Of a DNA stretch of 64,000 nucleotides, positions 41,997-50,218 are shown in pieces; positions within the stretch are counted from its first letter, which is position 1, and each line of letters starts with the position of its first letter. The DNA is from Phenylobacterium sp. J426 (GTDB lineage Bacteria > Pseudomonadota > Alphaproteobacteria > Caulobacterales > Caulobacteraceae): the NCBI RefSeq assembly GCF_024699945.1, contig NZ_JAJOMY010000001.1:992001-1056000 (forward strand), given 5' to 3'. The notes under the pieces were generated by a model. It saw nothing but the letters and a program-made list of their open reading frames with translations, did not search any database and was not told where the DNA came from. The translations under genes and the position numbers were made by a program.

Positions 41997-42053
41997 CGGA
42001 TGCCTTCCGCCCGGGCGTCGGGGACCACCCCCGCGCACCGGGCGCACCGGTCC

Positions 42054-42069
42054 GCCCTTCCTCCTCACC
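42054..42069 (-). promoter_or_regulatory. Purine-rich leader motif upstream of the ParB-like gene
   Basis: Minus strand GGTGAGGAGGAAGGGC, 57 bases before the start codon; it overlaps the stop of the Toprim gene. Downstream GGACC/GGTCC arms can pair. Confidence 0.55.
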
Positions 42070-42986
42070 CCTTCCGGTCGAGGTCGTTCCAGTCGCCGAA
42101 GCCCACCGGCGGCAGCGCGACCCGAACCTCGACCCCAGCCGCCCGCAGAACGGCCCCGAGCTTGCCCGCCGAGCGCTCCCCGTCGGTTCCGCGATCGGCC
42201 GCGATCAGCACCCGTTCCACGCCGCTCGGCGCGCGCCAGCGGCGAAGGTTCGCCGTCGAGAGTAGCGCCCAGCCGGGCAGGCCGAACCGGCGCATCGCCG
42301 AGAGCGTGGTGAACACACCCTCCGCCACCACCATCTCGCTGGCGACGTCGGAGAGCCGCACCGCGCAGCCTGGCGGCATAACGCCCACGACCTTGCGTGG
42401 CGGCCGCGCCAAGGCGCTGCGCCGCCCGGCGGCATCGAGGTAGGTGATCTCCACCGCTGTCAGGTCACCCGACGCGGTGCGGACGGCCGCCACGAGCGCC
42501 GGCCGATAAGGACCGGCGTCGCGGTAGACGGCCGCCGGCGCCGCCGCGATCGCCCGCAGCACGCAGGCTCCAACCCGCGCGCCATCCACCCCGCGCCGCG
42601 CCAGATGACGGGCGGCCGCAGACCGATTCGTGATCGGGCCGGCCGCATCCCAGAGTCGCCTCGCAACGGCGATCCGCTCGGCCCGGGACACCTCGACCGC
42701 CCGATCCACCACGGGCGAGCAGGTCGCGCCAGCGCCATCCAGGAGGCGGTTCTCGGCGTCGATCCAGCCGCGGTCGCGTAGTTCGTCGAGCACCTCGCGC
42801 CAGTCCGCCCCGCCGAAGCTCTTCACGATGACGCGCCCGTCTCGCAGCCAAAGCGACGCCGAGCGGTCCCTCGCGCTGTGGCCCGGCGCCGGCACGGACG
42901 GCGCGGCGTCCGCCGGCGTAGGCGTCGCCGCCGAAGGCGCGGGCCAAGGCGCTCAGCGTCGCGCCGCCCCTCAGCTGTGCCGACAT
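42065..42986 (-). CDS. Toprim-domain protein, plasmid primase-like (frameshifted)
   Basis: Start ATG 42986 (MSAQLRGGATLSALARAFGG). Near 42890 the frame shifts, and PAPGHSARDRSASLWLRDGR continues, the degenerate zinc-finger-like start of DUF7146/primase-type proteins. The Toprim fold shows EMVVAEGVFTTLSAMRRFG (catalytic Glu), VERVLIAADRGTDGERSAG (Asp pair position) and GDWNDL at the end. About 306 residues. Probably makes primers or processes DNA during transfer. It is the first of the toprim-parB-helicase run. Confidence 0.83.
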
Positions 42987-42991
42987 GGAAA

Positions 42992-43022
42992 CCTCCCGGG
43001 TTCAGAAACCTGACCCGGGAGG
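42992..43022 (-). promoter_or_regulatory. Hairpin that buries the ribosome site of the Toprim gene
   Basis: Perfect ten-base arms, CCTCCCGGGT (42992-43001) and ACCCGGGAGG (43013-43022), around an 11-base loop. On the minus strand the second arm contains the GGGAGG ribosome site seven bases from ATG 42986, so the folded RNA would block initiation. Confidence 0.6.
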
Positions 43023-43038
43023 CCCTTCCTTCACCTCC
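43022..43038 (-). promoter_or_regulatory. Purine-rich leader motif upstream of the Toprim gene
   Basis: Minus strand GGAGGTGAAGGAAGGGC, 35 bases before the start codon. It touches the hairpin at 42992-43022. Confidence 0.62.
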
Positions 43039-43097
43039 GGCGTCGCGAAGCGCCACGGCGACTTGCAGCCCTGAAAACGATGTCCCATTGGAGGCGC

Positions 43098-43322
43098 ATG
43101 ACGACCTCGCTGGATCAGGCGCTGCTGTACTTCGTCGACCTGCGCCTCCAGGTCCGCGGCAACCCCGCGGCGCGCGCCATCGTCGACCGCTGCCTGACGC
43201 TGCTGACGGCGGCTCGCACGGCCGACACCGCGACGATGGCGCGTCTCGACGCCGAGGTGGAGGTGCTGCGGGCGGAACTGCAAGCGCGCCTGGGGCAGCC
43301 CAATGCCCTCAAGGTCAATTGA
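43098..43322 (+). CDS. Small helical hypothetical protein
   Basis: 74 residues from ATG 43098 (MTTSLDQALLYFVDLRLQV), with GGAGGCGC before it. Mostly helical with a likely coiled segment TADTATMARLDAEVEVLRAELQ. No family recognised. It is divergent from the Toprim gene. Confidence 0.55.
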   Translation: MTTSLDQALLYFVDLRLQVRGNPAARAIVDRCLTLLTAARTADTATMARLDAEVEVLRAELQARLGQPNALKVN

Positions 43323-43334
43323 CCGTCGACCAGC

Positions 43335-43526
43335 TCACAATGGCGCGACCACCTGGACGGCCAACATGGGCCGGTCAGGCCGGTCGCCCAGCGCCTGCAC
43401 CTGCAGCTCGGCGCTCACCGCGATGTGGTGCTCGCAAGCGAGCGCGACGAGCCGATTGAACTCGGCGACACTGGCTTCGATCTCGGCGGCCAGCAGCCCA
43501 GGGTCAACTCTGCGATGGTCCGTCAT
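43335..43526 (-). CDS. Small hypothetical protein behind fic
   Basis: 63 residues, MTDHRRVDPGLLAAEIEASVAEF..., starting 23 bases inside the fic 3' end. Overlap with fic suggests translational coupling. It could be an element-specific partner or simply an unrelated small gene; no motif. Confidence 0.45.
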   Translation of the reverse strand: MTDHRRVDPGLLAAEIEASVAEFNRLVALACEHHIAVSAELQVQALGDRPDRPMLAVQVVAPL

Positions 43527-44709
43527 CGAACTGCTGGTCCTCGCGATTGTTCGAGAAGAGGCCGATGTAGGGATCGTAGCGGTACACGCGGTATCGCTCC
43601 TGGCCGGTCATTTCGAACAGAATGCCTGCGTCGACAAAGCGCTGAACAAGGTTGTTGGCCGGCGGGTAGGTGATGCCGAGGCGCTTCTGCACCTGGCTGA
43701 CCGTGACGATCGGGCTTCGGAACAGGCCTTCCAGGATGGTGAGCCCATTGCCGGCCGCGCGACCAAACCGCTCGGTGACCAGCCGACGGTGGTTCTCGCG
43801 CAGATCGACGATCGCGCGCGCCGTCTCCGTCGCCTCCAGGCTGACGGCGGCGATGCCGGTCAGGAAGAACTTGATCCAGGCTTCCCATTCGCCGCGATCG
43901 CGCACCGCCTGCAGGCGGTCGTAATACTCCGCGCGATTCCGCCGGAAGTAGTGGGAGATGTAGAGGACGGGCTTGAGCAGGATTTCGTTCTGCATGAGCA
44001 GGAAGGTGATCAGCAGCCGGCCGACGCGCCCGTTGCCATCGAGGAACGGGTGGATGGTTTCGAACTGTGCGTGGATCAGGCCGATCTTCACCAGCGGCGG
44101 CAGATAGACCTCCGAATGCATGAACGCTTCGAGGTCACCGAGGGCGTTCATCACCTCGTGTGGCGGGGGTGGAACGAAGCTCGCGGTCTGGAGCGTGCAA
44201 CCGCCCGGCCCGATCCAATTCTGCGACGTCCGCACCTCGCCGGGGTTCTTCTCCCTGCCGCGGACGTCATGCAGCAGCTCGTTGTGGATCTCCTTGATGA
44301 GCCGAACGCACAAGGGCAGGTCCTTCAGCCTGTCCAGGCCGTAGTTCATCGCCGTGACGTAGTTCAGGACCTCGCCCACATCGCTGGGGTGATGCGGGTC
44401 GAAAACGCTCGCCTCGACTTCGAGGACGTCGGCCAACGACGACTGCGTGCCTTCGATCTGGCTTGAGAGCACCGCCTCCTTGCGCACATACATGAAGACG
44501 AAGAGGTCCGGGTTCGGCAGCGTCTGGATGGAGCCGTCCAAACGGCCCAGCGCCCGGTCGGCGCGGGACAGCAGCGTCTGCATCTCGTTGTCGAAGACGA
44601 GGGGCGGTTCGGGCGGAAGCGCGGTGGGGATAAAGGCGGCATAACCCGTTGGCTGCCGGATGTATCGTCCGGCGCGATCGGATTTCGCCTTATCGCTAGC
44701 GACTGACAT
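43504..44709 (-). CDS. Fic family protein with class II inhibitory motif and C-terminal winged helix
   Basis: 401 residues. The catalytic Fic motif HPFLDGNGRVGR (about residues 220-231) is complete, and an inhibition helix motif SSQIEGTQSS precedes it in the N-terminus. The C-terminus PIVTVSQVQKRLGITYPPANNLVQRFVDAGIL is a winged helix. Such proteins AMPylate target proteins. It could be an element-borne toxin-like effector or regulator. Two AT-rich direct repeats upstream (44721-44782) look like an operator. Confidence 0.92.
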   Translation of the reverse strand: MSVASDKAKSDRAGRYIRQPTGYAAFIPTALPPEPPLVFDNEMQTLLSRADRALGRLDGSIQTLPNPDLFVFMYVRKEAVLSSQIEGTQSSLADVLEVEASVFDPHHPSDVGEVLNYVTAMNYGLDRLKDLPLCVRLIKEIHNELLHDVRGREKNPGEVRTSQNWIGPGGCTLQTASFVPPPPHEVMNALGDLEAFMHSEVYLPPLVKIGLIHAQFETIHPFLDGNGRVGRLLITFLLMQNEILLKPVLYISHYFRRNRAEYYDRLQAVRDRGEWEAWIKFFLTGIAAVSLEATETARAIVDLRENHRRLVTERFGRAAGNGLTILEGLFRSPIVTVSQVQKRLGITYPPANNLVQRFVDAGILFEMTGQERYRVYRYDPYIGLFSNNREDQQFDDGPSQS

Positions 44710-44720
44710 TCCGGCCTCTT

Positions 44721-44782
44721 ATTAATCGCAGCTTTTAATTATGCCGGAATTCTCAGCCTAATAAATCGCAGCCTTTAATTAT
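44721..44782. repeat. Direct repeats upstream of fic, candidate operator
   Basis: A 22-base unit with core AATCGCAGC and TTTAATTAT occurs at 44721-44742 and 44761-44782, 40 bases apart, with two or three differences. A shorter version CGCAGCTAATTAT is at about 44935-44947. The repeats start just 11 bases upstream of the fic start, so a bound protein would block transcription or translation. The winged-helix end of Fic makes self-repression plausible. Confidence 0.6.
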
Positions 44783-45141
44783 CAAGCATTTTTCGCGGAC
44801 GCAATTCGAGGCTGGATAACGTTATCAAACGCTGGCGAGCGTTAGAGCGCATCGTTGGCGCTAACGAAGCGCTGACGTTCGCTAGCTGCGAACTTCTCCG
44901 CTGACTAAACGCAGCGGATCATAAGGGGCCAATTCCGCAGCTAATTATAGGAAGCCGAAACAGCGCTATTTTTTCCCGTCCACGACAGGGTGGGAAATCC
45001 GGCCGGTCCCGCTCACTGCGCATCATCGCCCTGGCTGCGACCTATGTCGCGTCTGGAGCCTGACGCGAACTTCAAGGCGGGTGGGACAGCCCCTGACGCA
45101 AGCTCCGGCGCCAATTCCAGCCCCTGACGGTCGGCGCGGAG
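44783..45141. other. Non-coding stretch with several palindromes
   Basis: Contains AACGCT-GGCG-AGCGTT, CGTT-GGCGCT-AACG and TAACGTTA in the first 130 bases. No gene is seen. It separates fic from the recombinase remnant and may be the scar of an insertion. Confidence 0.4.
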
Positions 45142-45393
45142 CTAACGCGGGTCTTGCCCGACGCCGGGTGGCAGGCGACGTCTTCCGACGCCACGTTCCA
45201 GCGTCAAGCGTTGGCGCTTGGACGGACTATAGCCAATCAGCTCGTAGACGTTCCCCAAGCTTCCGAACCGTTCGATGTACTGCCGCGCCGAGGCGGTATC
45301 GGGGGCGACATCCAGCAGCGCGCTGGTCAGCCGCCCCTTGCGCGCAAGGAGCGCGCGCGCCGCATCGAGCATTTGGTCCGAGCTTCGCGCCAT
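45142..45393 (-). pseudogene. Remnant of a serine recombinase C-terminus
   Basis: 83 residues. DQMLDAARALLARKGRLTSALLDVA then SARQYIERFGSLGNVYELIGYSP matches the C-terminal helix region (RFGSL...AY.LIGY) of alphaproteobacterial recombinase-family proteins. No catalytic N-terminus is found upstream, where the sequence has stops in all frames I read, so this is a fragment. From family memory only, not from alignment. Confidence 0.5.
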
Positions 45394-45808
45394 ACCGATG
45401 ATTAGGCCGGGATCATGCGAGCGTCACCATGCCGGGCCAACGCGGCAAACCCTTGCAGGCGGCTGCCGACCGCCACAGCCGCCTACGCTGCCCGCGCGCG
45501 TCCCAATCAAATGGCTCAGATGCGCCACGAGCCGACATTAAGATCACGCCGGAGAGCTGACGTTCGCCCGCTCGATTATCTACCGTAGTCGGCTACGGCA
45601 GGTTGTGGCCAAGCTTGGGGGCTAGCCTTGCCGCGCCAGGTCGCAACTTTCGTGATGCCGGACGCCACGATCAGGTTGGCTTGGACCGGCAGGATGGGGG
45701 TCCGTCGGCCCGAGATGCGAACCGTTGGCCGAAGGATGACCGCCTTCACGTCAATACACTGGAAGACCGCCGGGGCGCGGGATAGCGTAACTGTATGGAT
45801 AGCCCAGC
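45394..45808. other. Gene-free stretch before the nuclease-NTPase gene
   Basis: No gene with ribosome site or motif. The promoter for the gene at 45809 should be in the last 100 bases. Composition is close to that of the flanks. Confidence 0.35.
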
Positions 45809-46432
45809 ATGAAACCTGTCGCGGCCGGCGCAAGCGAGGGGGACGTTGAAACCCAGGTAGTGCTGCCCCTACTAACTCGCGGCGAATTCCTCGCGCTCGA
45901 TAAGGTGGACGTCCGCAGTAAGGAAGGGATTTCCGCGAGGGACATCGGGAAGGGAGCCAAGAAGAAGATTGGCTACATCCCTGACTACTGCGTCTACAAG
46001 CGATCCCTGCCAGTCCTCATTATTGAAGCCAAGTCGCCGGCAGGCGACGTTGCGCAAGCGTACGCGGAAGCACGGCTCTACGCGGGTGAGATCAACAGGT
46101 CATTCCCCACGGGCGTGAACCCCTGCAGCCGCGTGCTCGCGACGAACGGGATTGACCTGTTCGCCGGCCATTGGGACGCCGAGCCCGCCCTGATCACGAC
46201 TATCGCAGACCTGCAGGTTGGCGCCGCACCCCTCGACGAACTGATCCTCCTTTGCGGGAACCAAACGTTGCAGGGGATTAGCCAGCCCCTCAGCGATCTT
46301 TTGCGGTCGTCTGACTTTCGGCGGCCGTTCAATCGAGGGGCCGGCCAGGCCCAAATTCTGTCGCGGATCGACCCAAATACGTTCGCGGCGGACCTTGCCC
46401 CCGATCCTCCGCCGCTATTTCTCGTCTCATGA
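45809..46432 (+). CDS. PD-(D/E)XK nuclease domain (HsdR-N-like), likely N-terminal half of a nuclease-NTPase protein
   Basis: 207 residues as read. From ATG 45809: GDVETQVVLPLLTR then KIGYIPDYCVYKRSLPVLIIEAKSP, which is the catalytic PD...ExK of type I restriction R-subunit N-termini, followed by AYAEARLYAGEIN and RVLATNGIDLFAGHWD. It stops with PPPLFLVS at 46432, while the next frame opens at 46395 inside it and carries the NTPase. One base near 46398 (run of five C in TTGCCCCCG) would fuse both to DLPPILRRYFSSHD. I favour one long protein of about 815 residues. Confidence 0.75.
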   Translation: MKPVAAGASEGDVETQVVLPLLTRGEFLALDKVDVRSKEGISARDIGKGAKKKIGYIPDYCVYKRSLPVLIIEAKSPAGDVAQAYAEARLYAGEINRSFPTGVNPCSRVLATNGIDLFAGHWDAEPALITTIADLQVGAAPLDELILLCGNQTLQGISQPLSDLLRSSDFRRPFNRGAGQAQILSRIDPNTFAADLAPDPPPLFLVS

Positions 46433-48254
46433 TCAAAGTACCGATCCCGATATCTACAGCCGGGCCTACATTTCCTCGAACGAGGTGACTAGCTACGACC
46501 GGATTCTAGAGTCGTTCCTGAAAGATCGTCTGGCTCGCTCTAAGGCCCGGGTCGAAATCACCACCAGTCGCCGTCGCGCGGACGAGATCACAAAAACGAT
46601 CTCGAAATTCGACGGGCAGAGACCCACGCGCGGAGACCTGCAGCTAGTCACCGGCGGAGTCGGGGCAGGCAAATCGCTCTTCGCCCGTCGCTACCGGGAA
46701 TACCTGCAGCCGGGGCCGCTAGAGGAAAAGAACCACTGGGCGTTCCTGGACTTCAACACAGCGTCGCCCCAGGATTTCGTGAACATCAACGACTGGGTTT
46801 GCCAAAGTTTCGTCGAGAGCGTTCTGGACGAAGGCGCACCAATCGACCTTCGAGACGCAACGGATCAAGAGCGGGTCTTTGCTACCGACCTCGCTGATCG
46901 GGCCGCCTACTACGCTCGGATGGAATCCGCAGCGCCCGGTCGTGGTGCGCTCGAACTCGCACGGGACATCGAAGGATGGCGGCAAGACCCCCTGAAGCTG
47001 ACTAAAGGCGTTGCTCGCTACCTCCAAGGCGACCGAGGCGAGAACCTCATAGTCGTGTTCGATAATGTGGATCGCCGCGAGACGGTCGCGCAGCTCGCGG
47101 CCTTCGAAGCAGCCCTTTGGTTTATCGAGCAGACGCGAGCGCTGGTGATCCTGCAGATGCGGGACTCGACCTTTGAAGCCTATAAAAATTCGCCGCCGCT
47201 CGACACATACAAGAGCGGGCAGATCTTCCACATTAGCCCCCCGCGGCTCGTGGATGTCGTTAAGCGCAGACTAGAACTCAGCCTCGAGGCCATCGACCAG
47301 GAAGCTCCTGAAATAGTCAAATACAGGACCAGGTCTGGCGCGCAGATTTCCTACCCTAAGCGCCGAGCTGGTGAATTTCTGCGCGGCATCTACGCCGAGC
47401 TATTCCAGCGGCCCACAAATCTCTCTCGGATCCTTGAAGCGTTGGCCGGAAGAAACGTACGCCGCGCACTTGACATGTTCATGGCGATCCTAACATCCGG
47501 CCACATGCCGGAAGATGTAATCGCATTAGTAGCACAGGGAAGCGGATTCCGCCCCTTCCCTGAATATCGAATACTACGCGCGCTAATGAGACAGGACTAT
47601 AGGTTCTTCAATATTGATAGTGGATTTGTCGCAAACATACTTCACTGCGAATCTAGTTGGGTTCGACCTTCCAATTTTATTCTTCCGGAAATCCTATTCT
47701 ATCTAATCGGAAGGCGAAAGGTGCGCGGAGACAACGGCCAGATGGGCTTTGTGGCCATGTCCCGCGTCCTGTCCGATTTGGAGTCTATGGGATTTGTGCG
47801 CTCTGACATCGAAAGCGCTTGTCTGTACGCGCTATCAAAAGAGCTAATTGAGACAGAAACTTCATCTCTGAAGGTGATTAGAGATGTTGATTGCGTAAAG
47901 GCCACCGCAAGCGGTTGGGTTCATATGCGCATGCTTTCATCACGGATTGAATATTTGGCGTCTATACTTCCAACAACATCAATATCCGACGACAAGTTTG
48001 GAAACCGCATTTACGATCTGATGCAAGATGAGAACAAGATTGGCCATCCGTCCTACCAGCGCTACGTCGCGCTGGTGGAACAACTCGTCCCGTACCTTCG
48101 ACTGCAGATTGACAGGCTGATGGTCCATCCAGGGTACGCCGACATGCAGCAATCGGGCGCGAGCTACCTCTTGGGTAAAGTGGAAGAGGCTCTAAGTTAC
48201 GCCCGTCGCGAGCCTAAAGATGGCTCGGCCCAACTCGATCTTTTGGACTACTGA
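46395..48254 (+). CDS. P-loop NTPase, likely C-terminal part of the nuclease-NTPase protein
   Basis: 619 residues in this frame. Walker A VTGGVGAGKSLFARRY (about 86-101) and Walker B ENLIVVFDNVDRRE (about 213-226) with an arginine sensor region ALVILQMRDSTFEAY give a STAND/AAA-like ATPase. The C-terminal 250 residues are helical and without known motif (FNIDSGFVANILHCESSWVRP). The last third is clearly AT-richer than the surroundings, a sign of transfer from another source. Nuclease plus NTPase of this build is typical of phage-defence proteins, but I cannot place it in a named system. Confidence 0.75.
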   Translation: MPPILRRYFSSHDQSTDPDIYSRAYISSNEVTSYDRILESFLKDRLARSKARVEITTSRRRADEITKTISKFDGQRPTRGDLQLVTGGVGAGKSLFARRYREYLQPGPLEEKNHWAFLDFNTASPQDFVNINDWVCQSFVESVLDEGAPIDLRDATDQERVFATDLADRAAYYARMESAAPGRGALELARDIEGWRQDPLKLTKGVARYLQGDRGENLIVVFDNVDRRETVAQLAAFEAALWFIEQTRALVILQMRDSTFEAYKNSPPLDTYKSGQIFHISPPRLVDVVKRRLELSLEAIDQEAPEIVKYRTRSGAQISYPKRRAGEFLRGIYAELFQRPTNLSRILEALAGRNVRRALDMFMAILTSGHMPEDVIALVAQGSGFRPFPEYRILRALMRQDYRFFNIDSGFVANILHCESSWVRPSNFILPEILFYLIGRRKVRGDNGQMGFVAMSRVLSDLESMGFVRSDIESACLYALSKELIETETSSLKVIRDVDCVKATASGWVHMRMLSSRIEYLASILPTTSISDDKFGNRIYDLMQDENKIGHPSYQRYVALVEQLVPYLRLQIDRLMVHPGYADMQQSGASYLLGKVEEALSYARREPKDGSAQLDLLDY

Positions 48255-48516
48255 ACGCAACTGCGACGAGTGCCCAACATGGGAGCGAAACATGCGCTCC
48301 CTGCCGGTGCGACGTGTTCCATGCCGTCGGCATGCTGCCGTCACCAAGCAGACCTTCCGAACTTCGCCTTGGAGTCACATCCGGGCTTCGCTAGCCAGAT
48401 CCGTTGCGTCTCTTAGGCTGCGTCGTGCTCTTCCAGTTTGGGCTTTGCTCGGTCACCCACCGAGCTGCTGTCGCGCCCACTGCCGCTACGGGTTAGATTC
48501 GTCGATCAAGCCGTTC
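48255..48516. other. Gene-free stretch between the NTPase and nucleotidyltransferase genes
   Basis: No convincing gene; the frame of the following gene is open here but lacks homology-like content. Contains the inverted GGGAGCG.../CGCTCCC near 48280-48300 (ATGGGAGCGAAACATGCGCTCCC), a short hairpin that may end the preceding transcript. Confidence 0.4.
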
Positions 48517-49443
48517 ATGGCTCGGGCAACTGGTATGAAAACGAGCCTCGAACATCTTCCGGATGGGAAACGCGCCGAGCTCACTCAGGTGCTCGAAGTG
48601 CTGTTCCGCGAGTTCGAGGACGTCACCAGGCGGAAGGGTTCCGCGCGCCTGCACGGCCGTATTCTAAAGGTAATCCTCTTCGGCAGCTACGCCCGGGGCA
48701 ATTGGGTCGACGATCCCGTCGGGGGCTACAAGTCTGACTACGACCTCTTGATCGTCGTGAACCACGACGACTTCGCCGACGTCACCGACTACTGGATGGA
48801 CGCCGAGGCGCATCTCGAGCAGGCCTTCGACATCGCCCACACGCTGACGGCGCCCGCGCAGTTCATCGTCCATTCGCTCGCGGACGTGAACCGCCAGCTC
48901 ACGCGAGGCCGACCGTTCTTCACCCACATCTTCAACGATGGGATCGCGCTCTACGAAGCGCCCGATCATCCGTTCTCGCGGCCGGAGAAGCTTTCTCGCG
49001 ATGATGCCTTTCGGGAGGCTGCTGCCAATTTCGAAAAGTGGTTTCCGAGCGCAAGCGGGTTCTTCGATACGGCTCAGTACGTGTTTGCGCAGGGGCGGAA
49101 CAACGAAGCCGCTTTCCAACTCCATCAGACCACCGAACGCTACTACCACTGCGTCCTGCTCACCCAGACGCTGTACTCGACCAAGTCCCACAACCTGAAC
49201 TTCCTCCGCGGCCAAGCCGAGCGGGTCGCGCCTGAGCTGATCCCGGCCTGGCCCCGCGGAAACCGCTTCGAGAAGCGCTGCTGGGAACTGCTGCGCCGCG
49301 CTTACGTCGAAGCCCGCTTCTCCGACCAGTACGAGATCTCGACCGAACAACTCGCCTGGCTGGTCGACCGGCTGAAAGACCTCCAGGCTCGCGTCGAGCA
49401 GAGCTGCCGCGACTACCTCGCGACCATCGCGCCACCTGCCTAA
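48517..49443 (+). CDS. Nucleotidyltransferase-HEPN fusion protein
   Basis: 308 residues from ATG 48517 (or 302 from ATG 48535, MKTSLEHLPDGK). MNT-type nucleotidyltransferase motif ILKVILFGSYARGNWVDDP and KSDYDLLIVV (GS...DxD) in the N-terminal half. The second half is a HEPN bundle: AAFQLHQTTERYYHCVLL, TKSHNLNFLRG and ELLRRAYVEARFSDQYEI. In separate-gene form HEPN and MNT make toxin-antitoxin pairs where MNT modifies HEPN; the fused form is often mobile cargo. No clear R-x(4-6)-H RNase motif is seen, so toxicity is uncertain. Confidence 0.85.
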   Translation: MARATGMKTSLEHLPDGKRAELTQVLEVLFREFEDVTRRKGSARLHGRILKVILFGSYARGNWVDDPVGGYKSDYDLLIVVNHDDFADVTDYWMDAEAHLEQAFDIAHTLTAPAQFIVHSLADVNRQLTRGRPFFTHIFNDGIALYEAPDHPFSRPEKLSRDDAFREAAANFEKWFPSASGFFDTAQYVFAQGRNNEAAFQLHQTTERYYHCVLLTQTLYSTKSHNLNFLRGQAERVAPELIPAWPRGNRFEKRCWELLRRAYVEARFSDQYEISTEQLAWLVDRLKDLQARVEQSCRDYLATIAPPA

Positions 49444-49666
49444 ATCGCTGTGCGGCAAGGACTCTAGGCGGCCCCGGCGGCTTGTGCCACGCTGTGTTCG
49501 AGCCCGGCAAAGCCGGCTCACCGCGACGGCCGATCCGCCGCCGCTGGGCGCCCGCGCCATAGAAGACCGCACCGTCAGGTCCGGGAAAGCGCGGGGCGCA
49601 GGGACCTGAGCCCTGCGTTCGACACGCCCGGTCGCCACGACGCGCGGTTCACTACGAGGGGACGTC

Positions 49667-50218
49667 ATGTCCCGCCCCGACCCCGTGCGCCGGTCGCGTG
49701 AGCCGGTGCTCGACGCGTCCGCGGATGCGCAAGCGCCAACAACCTCGGGCGAGCGACCCGACGCGACATGGCGCGGGCATCTGGTCTGGCTGCGGACCCG
49801 ACTCCGTGGCCGTTTCAGCGCCGACCTCGCCGATGACCTGGCGCAGGAGACCTACCTGCGCGTCGTCGGCCGCGGGGTCGACGACCACGTCGAGAACCCC
49901 CGCGGCCTCCTGATGACCATCGCCAGCAACCTGGCACGCGACGTCTTCCGGCGAGATCGAGTTCGCGCGGACTATGCGGCCCGTGCGCCGCAGGTCTACG
50001 CGCCCGTGGCGGCAGCCCGCCACACGGCGGAGGACGATTTCCAGGTCCGGGAAGCCATCCGATCCCTGCCACCAAAACTTCGGGATGTCCTGCTGCTCAG
50101 CAAGATCGGGGGCTTGACGAACCGCGAGATCGCGCAACGCTACGGTTTATCGGTGCGCGCCATCGACAAACGGTTGCAACAGGCCGTTACGCTGTTCGTC
50201 GCTCGACTACGGGATTGA
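49667..50218 (+). CDS. ECF sigma factor (FecI-like)
   Basis: 183 residues. Region 2: ADLADDLAQETYLRVVGR and LLMTIASNLARDVFRRDRVR. Region 4: AIRSLPPKLRDVLLLSKIGGLTNREIAQRYGLSVRAIDKRLQQAV. It heads the sigma-fecR-receptor-isopeptidase operon and would be controlled by FecR through the receptor's STN domain. The stop overlaps the fecR start (TTGA). Confidence 0.93.
   Translation: MSRPDPVRRSREPVLDASADAQAPTTSGERPDATWRGHLVWLRTRLRGRFSADLADDLAQETYLRVVGRGVDDHVENPRGLLMTIASNLARDVFRRDRVRADYAARAPQVYAPVAAARHTAEDDFQVREAIRSLPPKLRDVLLLSKIGGLTNREIAQRYGLSVRAIDKRLQQAVTLFVARLRD

Noticed and set aside
44830..44900. Palindromes with GTTAG...CTAAC near 44845-44870, considered as an integron attC site
   Set aside because: Order and spacing of the core sites do not fit (RYYYAAC must come first and GTTRRRY last), and no integron integrase or cassettes are near.
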